From Echeneis naucrates (lineage: Eukaryota; Chordata; Actinopteri; Carangiformes; Echeneidae): DNA of 64,000 bases. Positions within the stretch are counted from its first letter, which is position 1. Each line of letters opens with the position of its first letter. The stretch spans positions 27,519,087-27,583,086 of the forward strand of contig NC_042513.1 of assembly GCF_900963305.1 (NCBI RefSeq), written 5' to 3'. Shown here piece after piece: positions 12,597-22,660 of this stretch. The translations under genes and the position numbers were made by a program. Below the pieces are notes generated by a model. That model was not told the DNA's origin, ran no database searches, and saw nothing but the letters and a program-made list of their open reading frames with translations.

Positions 12597-13635
12597 CAGT
12601 AACCGCCCTCAGCCACACCCTGAAGTCTATACCTCCTGAAACCATCCTCCAGTCTCTACAGGATTTTGGTTTCTCTGAGGTTTTTCTTCTGGTCCACTTC
12701 AGCCTGATAAGAAGTAGTTTTTTTTTGTGTCAACAGAAAATGTTCCTGATGGAGGCGAAGCAGCATCACGTCTCCTATAGTTTACATATGTGTGTGTCCT
12801 TATGCTGTTAGTTGTGTACTCTACAAGCAGCTCTGAGGGTTTTTGTTACATCAAGGTTTCATCATCCAGATATCACAGACCAACAGCACAAACAAAGCTG
12901 CATCAGCGCTCGGCTCGCCTGCCTCTGCATCACCAAACTGTCAAAGGAAAATCAAAGACCAAAACAGTTTCTGTTCAACAGCAGCCAAAAAGCAAGTAAA
13001 AAAATAAATCAACAAACCCAGCCACACAAATCAAATGCTGCTAAATCCCATTAGAGGAATCCAGATCTGTAGTCAGACAGACCAGGATCTGATCCGACGA
13101 GACGCACAGCGACTGAACATCTCCAGGTCGTGGTGCGTTCACAGGCTCCACGTTAACGCCTGAACATCATCATATCACCTGAGGGAACTTCAGACGGCTC
13201 TTTCTTCTTCTCATTGATGCCACAGATCTGACCCACTTCACTGTCAACTAAGTCCGGGACAAAAACTCACTATGAACAGAGGAGCTCACCTGAGGACCAA
13301 CGTCCCCGCTGTCCTTTAAAACGTCTCCACAGCCTCCTTTCGCTTTGAACTATCAATCATTTTGTCTGCAGTCACATTTTCTCCCTAAATATCTCGTCTG
13401 GGAAACAGAAATATATCAGTACAGAGAGAAAGTGCTGAGCTCCTGAGGGCGAATGAGACGAGAAGAGGAAGAGGAAGAGAAGTCCTTCAGCAAAGTGAAA
13501 CGTCGCTTTCACTTCAACCTCGTTCACTTTGTTCAAAGTTACAGCAGAATCCATCAAATGCTGATCTATCACAGCAGGAAGACACGTGATCACACAAAGA
13601 CAACCTGCATGTGTGTGTGACTCTCTCTCTCTGAG
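12597..13635. other. No gene recognised
   Basis: Short frames only, with no domain or element signature. Confidence 0.4.
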
Positions 13636-13985
13636 TCTGAGCGGAGCGTGCTGACGGTGGTCAGAGCGAGAGCTAAAAGTTGTCTGTTTAGAGTTTGTGT
13701 TTATTTGTTAGTGGTGTCTTTGTGTGTTTTTTGGGGAGTTTGCCAGCCAGGCTTTGTCTTGCTGGTGGCGTCCCTCCAGCATGGCGGGGAACGGCGCCGC
13801 GCTCTCCCGGCTGTCTGCACACCGTGGAGGAGGTGGCCCTGGCTGTGGGGGAGGAGGTCGGCCTCCAGGATGAACGGAGCCGTGGTCCTGTTCCTGGACG
13901 AGGTTCGGAAGGTGGAGCAGGTGGTGGAGAAGGGTGCAGCCGCTGGAGACCCCCACCAAGAGGGTAATTATCAGTAACACCCCCC
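13636..13985 (+). mobile_element. LINE (Tx1/L1-like) 5' end and ORF1 start, broken
   Basis: Translated pieces read TVEEVALAVGEEVG in one frame and SRMNGAVVLFLDEV, then VEQVVEKG, in another. Both resemble the start of ORF1 of teleost Tx1-like LINEs, which typically reads VEEV..AVG..VG..SV..ASRMN.AVV.FLD.V.KA...VE.G. The change of frame within about 40 codons shows the copy is decayed. The element breaks off after about 350 bases. A piece of the ORF2 end from the same type of LINE, in the same orientation, lies 1 kb downstream. Confidence 0.6.
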
Positions 13986-14814
13986 CTTCATTAAAAACGA
14001 GGACCTGTCCAAAGCCCTGTAGGGTAACCCAACCCTGTTTTAGACCCCGATCCAGATGAGTTGGTTGTCAAAAGTACTCAAGACACGGGCTGTAAAAAGA
14101 AGTCAGATTGAAGTTGATGGGAAGATGTCCCAGTAAATTTTACTCATAACCAGTTTATGTTCTCAGTCTGTACTTTCAAGTCTTCAACGTCTGTCTGTGT
14201 GCGTGGATGAGCTGCTCCTGTCTGAGGGAACAAGATGTTTCAGGAAATGATCAGAAGCCAAACCACAAACATTTCTTCATAAACCGGTCACCCATCTTTG
14301 GGGCAGGATGTGCCTCCACTCAGGTAAACTCACCCAGACACACCTTCACTCATTATCAGTCTGTCTGAGTGTGTGGAGCTGCATCTCTGAGTGTCAGAGC
14401 CATTTGTTGATGCTGTAACCATGACAACGGAGATTTGCTGATCCCGACAAAGCACTCATTTTAAACCAGAGTCTGTTTCCATAGTAACTATGGTGACAAA
14501 GGCATGGACACCCTATCTGTTTATAACCATGACAACCGTGGTCCAGAACACCCAATGTCATGGTGACACACCACGACAGAGATGTTGAAGAGTTCTAGTC
14601 CTGGTCAGGAGGAAGATAACAATCAGCTTCACCCAATTAGATTTACATTAGTTGCCATAGTAACTGGTCTCATTGAAACTAGTTTTCAAGAGGTGGATGA
14701 AAACCTTCAAACCTGAGACCTGTAGGTGACCTCAGGAGAAACTCCCATTCAACGAGCTGACAAGTGAACACAATCAGAGCTCAGCTCATCTTCCAGTATA
14801 TACCTTTTCTTTCT
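13986..14814. other. Non-coding; minus-strand dispersed-repeat copy inside
   Basis: Around 14090-14195 the minus strand carries a diverged copy of the CCCATAGACTTCAAT repeat. Otherwise no gene or clear element is seen. Confidence 0.4.
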
Positions 14815-14963
14815 ACCACTCATTAGTAAACCATGTTTACTAAATATGTCTGTTGTTCTCTTGTTCATATAGTCATATAGGTTTTATACCCTGCACTGAA
14901 GGCCTACACCTTACGTTTCATTGTACTTGTGACAGTCACAATAAATCTTGAATCTTGAATCTG
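14815..14963 (+). mobile_element. LINE 3' tail (L2/CR1-like)
   Basis: This 3' tail has GTACTTGTGACAGTCACAAT, then AAATCTTGAATCTTGAATC. The (TTGAATC)n microsatellite terminus is typical of L2/CR1-clade non-LTR elements in fish. It abuts the Tx1-like ORF2 fragment directly and separates it from the ORF1 fragment, consistent with an insertion into an older element or with a recombination scar. Confidence 0.55.
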
Positions 14964-15905
14964 TTCTGGCTGCTGAAGGAGCCGCTGGTCCATGGAGGAC
15001 GCCTGGCCCCCCCGCTGGGCAGGAGCAGCAGTCAGCCAGGTGTTCAGCAGCGCAGGGTTTTTAACTCTGGGTGACATGGCGGGCAGGCTGCTGGACCACT
15101 GGAGGGGCTCTCTGACTCCACATGAGCTCCTCCTGCTGATGGACCACAGCACTGGCGTGACAACACCATGTCCTGATGATCCCTTCCCCTCCCTCAGTGT
15201 CCCTCCCAGGTGGTCTGTTGGGGGTCAAAGTTCAGGCAGCCAGTAGTTGGGTGAGGCCAGCAGTAAAGTCCTGTCAGTGTTGATGGTGGAGTGCCTGAAC
15301 AGGAAGAAGCTGCAGAGAGCCGACTCCCCCTGGAGAGCTCACCTGGGCCTCGGTGAGGAGGTCCGGCCTGAGTGGAGGAGCCTCTACAAACCTCCACTCA
15401 CCAAAAAGGTGGCCGACCTCCAATGGAGACTCCTCCACGGGATCCTGGCAGTGAACGCCTTCGTCTCCATCCTCGACCCAGCAGTGTCCAACAAGTGTCC
15501 CTTCTGTGGTGCCGTAGAAACGGTCTTCCACTGTTTCTCCCAGTGTCCTCAGCTCGGCCCCCTGTTCTCCCTGCTGGACACACTGCTCAGGAAAGGAGGA
15601 GAGGTGTTCTCCCTCCAGACCTTCATCCTGGGCTTCAGGTACAGGAGGGCCATCAGACACAGGAGCCAGATGATAAACTTCATCCTGGGACAGGCTAAAC
15701 TGGCCATCTACGTCTCCAGGAAGAGGACGATGGAGGACAGTGTGGACACTGACCTGGTCCTCCTGTTCAGCAGGATGGTTAAAGCCAGAGTGATGGTTGA
15801 TTTTAAATATTACAGAGATGCAGGACCTGGACCAGTTCAAGGAGATCTGGACTCCAGGTCCGGTCCTCTGCTTGGTGCAGGAGGACCAGCGTGTTTACAT
15901 TGATA
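14964..15905 (+). mobile_element. LINE (Tx1/L1-like) ORF2 C-terminal part
   Basis: The first part reads LLKEPLVHGGRL, then VFSSAGFLTLGDMAGRLLD, characteristic of the region behind the reverse transcriptase in teleost Tx1-like LINEs. After a frame change, a 218-codon open frame (15247-15903) holds a zf-RVT zinc-binding domain: LQWRLLHGILAVNAFVSILD, then CPFCGAVETVFHCFSQCP (CxxC...HxxxxC). It ends in HRSQMINFILGQAKLAIYVS and SRMVKARVMVDFKYY. Endonuclease and reverse-transcriptase cores are absent, so the copy is 5'-truncated or internally deleted and cannot move itself. Confidence 0.85.
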
Positions 15906-18109
15906 AGTGACTGAAACCTGTGTCTAAACCTGTCTCTGGCCTTAAAAATCAAATTCTCTCTCGCCCTGTCTGAGCTGAGGACTGGAGATGAAGGCGTCGA
16001 TGTTTCAGCAGCAGAAGAAGAGAGGAGCTGTGTGGGCATCTCATCCTGGAGGAGGAGGAGATCGGTAATAAACAGCTTCCACAAACACAGCAAACACATT
16101 TCAAACTTACAAATATCTTGGAAAAATGAATTGGGCCATGGGTTCATGGGCTGAACCTGGACCTGTCAGAACCAGGTCTCCATGGAGACAGAGGATTAGG
16201 CTCTCAGATCACATCTTGAAAGCCATGACTCTGATCTGCTGTTTTCAAGGGCGTCAGTCTGACCTCTACATCAGTAAAACTGAGTCATAACATATTGTGA
16301 CAAACTGATGTGTCTTATTAATTTGGAACTTTAACCTCCAACCGTTTCACCTCTGACCTTTGACCCTTCTGTGGAGGGAGGCCAACTCTGCTGTCAGTCA
16401 GCGAAGCCGTTAAAAGCACAGACACTCTCACTGTCGCTGGACAACCTAACGATCTCACATAGCTGGGGTCAAATGAGCTCATCGAGCTACAGACTGAGCG
16501 CCGCAGCGTTGGGGTCAGAGTTCAAATGTCACATTTCATATGCTTTCCTGCAACTAAAACCTGTTTTGTTCATTTCTTGTGTTTCGAATGTTTTCTGTGG
16601 AAAGTTAAGTGCCTGTTGTGGGTTGAATTTATTTACCAGCAGAAGAAAAAAAAGTGAACTGATCATGATTCTGTGTGCACAAATGGATCCACACGAGAGC
16701 GTCACAAGTTTCAGATCTGCTCAGTCCGACTCTCTGACTCCTTCTGTGTGTTTATCCGTCCGTTCTCATCCTCCATCTTTGATAGTGACATCTGGAGTCA
16801 CGTCTCTACGTCAGACGCTCCTATTGGCTCCGGTGGGTGATGTCACAGCCAATCAGAGTCTCTGGATCAGTCCTGTATGTTTCTGAGTTTATTGTGTTGA
16901 CAGAATAAAGACAATCAGATATTTGGAGCTGAGTTTTCATCATTAATGAGCAGAACTGCTGATCAGATAAAGAGAGAAATGACCCAAACACATGACAGGA
17001 ACTTTTCTTTGGAGAAGACGGAAACTGATCAGACAGAATCAGCTGATTCTGAAGAGACTCATCAGACTCATCACAACCAAAACAAACCAAAAAACTAAAA
17101 CTCACATCAAGTCGGTCTGACTAGGATGAAGTAAATGTAATGAAGCCAGAAGATCAGACCTGTGAAACTCAGCGATCTGATTACTGAACATGTTTGTGTA
17201 CATAATCACTTCCGGTTCTTCACTAGGTTGAGCAGCTGATTCTCTTTAGCTGACCTTCAGCCTCCTGTCAGTGATTCTGTCTGTTCTCAGTTTGATAGTT
17301 AACAGACCGACTGGCTGACTGCTAGCTTCACCCTGACCACTCACAGTTCCCCACCAGGGGTCACTTATGGGCCCCACGTGGTCCACGGACCAGACTGAAA
17401 AAAGCAGCTTTAGGAAAAGTTGCTGAATTGTGTCAAAAATTAACATTTCCTCAACATACAGTCTCTGTCGTCATGGCAACAGCATCAGTGAAATAAACAA
17501 CAGGAACTGCCGTCTGTAAACTACCGCCACCTTCGCTCTGATGATGTCACAACAACCTTTTTGGACGGCCTTGTTGATTTTGTGAATTTCTCTTCTGCCA
17601 GGACGACCAGGAGCTGATGTCACTCCCCTCAAAGGTCTTTACATTTATGAGGTGCAGAGTTTGATTCCTGAATATTTAGCCAGACACCAACTCAGTCACT
17701 CTATCTGCTCGTCTCCATTTCCACTCCGTCTCTTCCTTCTCCTTCAGCTGCTCTTACATAACCGACTCTGAGAAACTCAATGAAGCTGCATACCAATAAT
17801 GAGCTGCAGGGAAATCTGCCATCAGGCCTGAGAGCTGCATGCTGGGAGATATGGCTTCACTCATTGGTATTAATAATGTGTGACTGCTAAACAAACAAGG
17901 AAGAGGCTGGAACTGACTGAGTGAACTACGGAGCCCCAGAGGAGTCAAAACAGCAAAATAAACAGCAACAACGACAGTAAAAATCATCATGAAGGGGAAA
18001 CTTTGGAGTTTAATTTGCTTTAAATCAGAAAAGACCATTAATCATCTGTTGATGCAGAAATGAGTTACTGAAGGTTACTGATGTTAATGATGGTTAATGA
18101 GGGGGGGGG
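15906..18109. other. Non-coding, contains one two-copy repeat
   Basis: No gene is recognised. The repeat at 16790-17035 is listed separately. The long minus-strand frame across it is shared with the 53-kb copy because the repeat is shared, and it shows no protein-like conservation. Confidence 0.4.
16790..17035 (+). repeat. Two-copy dispersed repeat, copy A
   Basis: It shares GGGTGATGTCACAGCCAATC, TGAGTTTATTGTGT, GACAGAATAAAGACAATC, GAGCAGAACTGCTGATCAGA and GACCCAAACACATGA with 53755-53995, in the same order and with few indels. About 230 bases align at what looks like better than 85% identity. Neither copy shows terminal repeats or a tail that would name a family. Confidence 0.75.
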
Positions 18110-18680
18110 TCCTCATCCAACCCGGACCCGGACCCGGACCCAGCTCCTCCAGCTCCAGCTGAACTCAGCGGACCTCAGCTCGACCTGAGTCCGAGTTAGA
18201 GCGGCCGCCCCCCGGCCTCACGAACACCGGAGAGCCGGCAGCTGTCAAACGGCATCAGACAGGTTCGACCCGCCGGTCCTACCTTTGCTGGATCCGGATC
18301 CGGAGCCGGAGCTGGGCTGTCTGCCGGCCGGGGTCAGGTGCTCTCCGCCGGCCAGAGTCTCCGGAGGGTTCGCCGGCTCCTCGGTGAGCGGCGCAGCGGG
18401 CTCAGACACGCTGCTGCCCGGGTCGCTCGCCGAGTCCTGCGGGGAAGACTCCATTCATCCACCGGACAGAAACCTCGGAACCTCCGAACCTCCGAGTCGG
18501 TCCTGCTTCGGCTCCGGGACTCCGACGGAGCCTGAACAGCGGCGGGGCGGACAGACTCCGGGCTGAGGGAGCGGGGGGGCGGCGCCGAGAGCCGGGCTGC
18601 CTCCTCCGAGGCTGATCCGATCCGGACCAGCAGAGACCCGGTCCGACCCGGAAGGAGACCCGGTCAGTTAATTCAGCTTA
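18110..18680 (-). promoter_or_regulatory. CpG-rich promoter of a leftward gene
   Basis: A sharp rise in G+C and CpG density stands out from the AT-rich surroundings (GCGGCCGCC, CCGGAGAGCCGG, GACCCGGTCCGACCCGG). It encloses the first coding exon on the minus strand and ends about 160 bases before the large minisatellite. This is the classic appearance of a vertebrate housekeeping promoter. Confidence 0.7.
18283..18454 (-). CDS. First coding exon of an unidentified gene
   Basis: The minus strand starts MESSPQDSASDPGSSVSEP and continues for 57 codons. The residues are Ser/Pro/Glu-rich and end in a Ser-Gly run before a good donor (AAAG|GTAGGA). The position inside a CpG island, the lack of stops and the donor support a real first exon. 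The low-complexity N-terminus does not reveal the family. MINDY2 is one candidate, since it also begins MESSP and lies within about 1 Mb of GTF2A2 in human, but this rests on five residues. No downstream exon could be linked with confidence, so most of the gene must lie to the left, possibly outside the window. Confidence 0.55.
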
Positions 18681-18837
18681 TAATGAAGTTAACTGTTTTA
18701 TTTGAAATAAAAGTAAGATGAATCAATAATAACAGAATTATATCAACAACTTTAATATGAAAGGATTCTATCAGAACTATCAGAACAGAAGATTCAGTCC
18801 AGATCTGAAGAATCAGAACACTGAGCAGGGCAAACAT

Positions 18838-21620
18838 GAGGGGCAGTTAGTGGGGACAGGGGTAGTTAGTGGGACGGGGGCAGTTAGTGGGGACAGGGGA
18901 CAGTTTGTGGGGACGGGGTAGTTAGTGGGGATGGGGGCAGTTATTAAGGACGGGGTAGTTATTAGGGACAGGGGCAGTTATTAAGGACGGGGTAGTTATT
19001 AGGGACAGGGGCAGTTATTAGGGACAGGGACAGTTATTTAGGACGGGGCAGTTATTAGGGACGGGGTAGTTATTAGGGACAGGGGCAGTTATTAGGGACA
19101 GGGACAGTTAGTGGGGACAGGGGACAGGGGGAGTTAGTGGGGACGGGGTAGTTAGTGGGGACGGGCAGTTAGTGGGTACGGGGGACAGGGGAGTTAGTGG
19201 GGACGGGGGCAGTTATTAAGGACGGGGCAGTTATTAGGGACGGGGCAGTTATTAGGGACAGGGGCAGTTATTAGGGACGGGGTAGTTATTAGGGACGGGG
19301 CAGTTATTAAGGACGGGGTAGTTATTAAGGACGGGGGCAGTTATTAGGGACGGGGCAGTTATTAAAGACAGGGGCAGTTATTAAGGACAGGGTAGTTATT
19401 AAGGACGGGGCAGTTATTAAAGACAGGGGCAGTTATTAAGGACGGGGCAGTTATTAAGGACAGGGGCAGTTATTAAGGACGGGGCAGTTATTAAGGACAG
19501 GGCAGTTATTAGGGACGGGGTAGTTATTAGGGACAGGGGCAGTTATTAGGTACAGGGACAGTTATTAAGGACGGGGGCAGTTATTAGGGACGGGGTAGTT
19601 ATTAGGGACGGGGGCAGTTATTAGGGACGGGGTAGTTATTAGGGACAGGGACAGTTAGTGGGGACAGGGGCAGTTAGTGGGTAGGGGGGACAGGGGAGTT
19701 AGTGGGGACGGGGCAGTTAGTGGGTACGGGGGACAGGGGAGTTAGTGGGGACAGGGGCAGTTATTAGGGACAGGGGCAGTTATTAAGGACGGGGTAGTTA
19801 TTAGGGACAGGGGCAGTTATTAGGGACAGGGACAGTTATTTAGGACGGGGCAGTTATTAGGGACGGGGTAGTTATTAGGGACAGGGACAGTTAGTGGGGA
19901 CAGGGGACAGGGGGAGTTAGTGGGGACAGGGGCAGTTAGTGGGGACGGGGCAGTTAGTGGGTACGGGGGACAGGGGAGTTAGTGGGGACGGGGGCAGTTA
20001 TTAAGGACGGGGCAGTTATTAAGGACGGGGCAGTTATTAGGGACGGGGGCAGTTATTAAGGACGGGGCAGTTATTAGGGACGGGGCAGTTATTAGGGACA
20101 GGGGCATTTATTAGGGACAGGGTAGTTATTAGGGACGGGGCAGTTATTAAGGACGGGGTAGTTATTAAGGACGGGGGCAGTTATTAGGGACGGGGGCAGT
20201 TATTAAAGACAGGGGCAGTTATTAAGGACAGGGTAGTTATTAAGGACGGGGCAGTTATTAAAGACAGGGGCAGTTATTAAGGACGGGGCAGTTATTAAGG
20301 ACAGGGGCAGTTATTAAGGACGGGGCAGTTATTAGGGACGGGGTAGTTATTAGGGACAGGGGCAGTTATTAGGTACAGGGACAGTTATTAAGGACGGGGG
20401 CAGTTATTAGGGACGGGGTAGTTATTAGGGACGGGGGCAGTTATTAGGGACGGGGTAGTTATTAGGGACAGGGACAGTTAGTGGGGACAGGGGCAGTTAG
20501 TGGGTACGGGGGACAGGGGAGTTAGTGGGGACGGGGCAGTTAGTGGGTACGGGGGACAGGGGAGTTAGTGGGGACAGGGGCAGTTATTAGGGACAGGGGC
20601 AGTTATTAGGGACGGGGTCAGTTATTAATGACGGGGCAGTTATTAGGGACGGGGCAGTTATTAGGGAAAGGGGCAGTTATTAAGGACGGGGCAGTTATTA
20701 AGGACGGGGCAGTTATTAGGGACAGGGGCAGTTATTAGGGACGGGGCAGTTATTAGGGACAGGGGCAGTTATTAGGGACGGGGGCAGTTATTAAGGACGG
20801 GGGCATTTATTAAGGACGGGGCAGTTATTAGGGACGGGGGCAGTTATTAGGGACGGGGCAGTTATTAGGGACGGGGCAGTTATTAGGGTCGGGGCAGTTA
20901 TTAGGGACGGGGGCAGTTATTAGGGTCGGGGTAGTTATTAGGGACGGGGCAGTTATTAGGGACAGGGGTAGTTATTAGGGACGGGGCAGTTATTAGGGAC
21001 AGGGGCAGTTATTAGGGACAGGGGCAGTTATTAAGGACGGGGGCAGTTATTAAGGACGGGGCAGTTATTTAGGACAGGGCAGTTATTAGGGACAGGGGCA
21101 GTTATTAAGGACAGGGGCAGTTATTAAGGACGGGGGCAGTTATTAAGGACGGGGCAGTTATTAAGGACAGGGCAGTTATTAGGGATGGGGCAGTTATTAG
21201 GGACAGGGGCAGTTATTAGGGACGGGGCAGTTATTAGGGTCGGGGCAGTTATTAGGGACGGGGGCAGTTATTAGGGACGGGGCAGTTATTAGGGACGGGG
21301 CAGTTATTAAGGACGGGGCAGTTATTAGGGTCGGGGCAGTTATTAGGGACGGGGGCAGTTATTAGGGACAGGGGCAGTTATTAGGGACAGGGGCAGTTAT
21401 TAAGGACGGGGCAGTTATTAGGGACAGGGGCAGTTATTAAGGACGGGGCAGTTATTAGGGACAGGGGCAGTTATTAGGGACGGGGCAGTTATTAGGGACA
21501 GGACAGTTATTAGGGACAGGGGCAGTTATTAGGGACAGGGGCAGTTATTAGGGACAGGGGTAGTTATTAGGGACGGGGCAGTTATTAGGGACGGGGGCAG
21601 TTATTAGGGACGGGGGCAGC
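18838..21620 (+). repeat. 2.8-kb G-rich minisatellite
   Basis: Roughly 150 tandem units of 17-18 bases of the type GGGACAGGGGCAGTTATTA, with variants (GACGGGG, TAGTTATTA, AGTTAGTGG, GGTACAGG). Sub-blocks recur in the same order at spacings of about 0.8 kb: the rare GGTACAGGGACAG variant at 19549 and 20372, and the AGTGGGTACGGGGGACAGGG block at about 19171 and 19966. This gives a higher-order repeat. Runs GGG and GGGG spaced by 2 and about 9 bases make the plus strand a G-quadruplex candidate. Confidence 0.95.
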
Positions 21621-22628
21621 AGAGGCTGACTCAGCCTGTCAGAACGTCACTCAGTCTGGATAGTTCCTCCGACTCTCTGACAGTTTGGACGATATCTTGA
21701 TGACATCACAGTCGTTGAATGGCGCCTTAACGTGCCGACCAGGCGGCGTTCTCGTGGAGCTCAGGCTGGTTTTCGTTTCCTGTTGGATTCAGTCGCCCTG
21801 CCAGCCGTGTTCCGCCTCTTTGTCGTCGTCGTCATCGACTTCGTCCGTCACCGACGAGGATGTTGCTCCAGATTTCATCATTTTAATTAGCTCAGCTGAA
21901 ATGAAAGCTGAATCTGAAGATGATGCTGCTGGGGACTTTAGCCGGCGGAGAAAACCCTGAAGGACATTTCACGTGGAGCTTCAGACGCTCCAAACCGTAC
22001 AGTTCATTTACAGGACACGAAAGTTCAATCATCAAATTTAGACTCTAACATCAAAAGGCTCTGGAGACTGAAGGTCAAATGTTCTTCTGTCGGTTCCTCA
22101 GGAGAACCAGAGGAATTTCAGAAGTTTGTCGAGGTTAAACAATCTTTAAAGATCTGATCTTGAGCTGCTCATAAAGCCTTTGAGGAGGTTCAGAGAAGGT
22201 TGGTTCAGTGTGTTCTTGCTTCTTGAAGAACGAGCTCCTCTAATTACTCCGATAATTCATCTGTGTGGTGACAGCAGGTCTCCCTGCGGCAGCTGGGTGG
22301 AGCTCAGTGATTGATGCCAACAGCCGCTCCACCTTCCAGCCTGAGGGCCCGATCCTAACTTCATCTGAGTGACAGCTAACTGTTTACCTACAAAACATTT
22401 TACTGAGACAAGACACAACAGGAAGTGGACAGTCGCTGTTATGTAATCCGACAGATCGTAAATCCTGAACCTGTTGTCGCCCCGTTCCTCTGAGCTGCTG
22501 ACGTCGAGGAGATCAGACTCGTTTTCCTGCTTCAACGTCCGATTCAGGACTAAATTTTCACCTTCTGCTCGATAGGCCCCACCCACTGACAAGTGTCCAT
22601 GGTAACCAGGTAACCAGTGTTCCTGACT

Positions 22629-22660
22629 TCACCTGTCGGTGGTCATAATGTTCTGGTTAA
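22629..22660 (-). mobile_element. Tc1-like terminal fragment
   Basis: CACCTGTCGGTGGTCATAAT, then GTTCTGGTTAATG, closely resembles the terminal sequence of a widespread teleost Tc1/mariner element (CACCTGTCAGTGGTCATAATGTTATGGCTGATCAG). Only about 32 bases remain. Confidence 0.5.

Noticed and set aside
16821-17105. 95-codon minus-strand frame similar to one at 53752-53937
   Set aside because: Similarity comes from a shared DNA repeat; changes do not favour synonymous positions in any obvious way.
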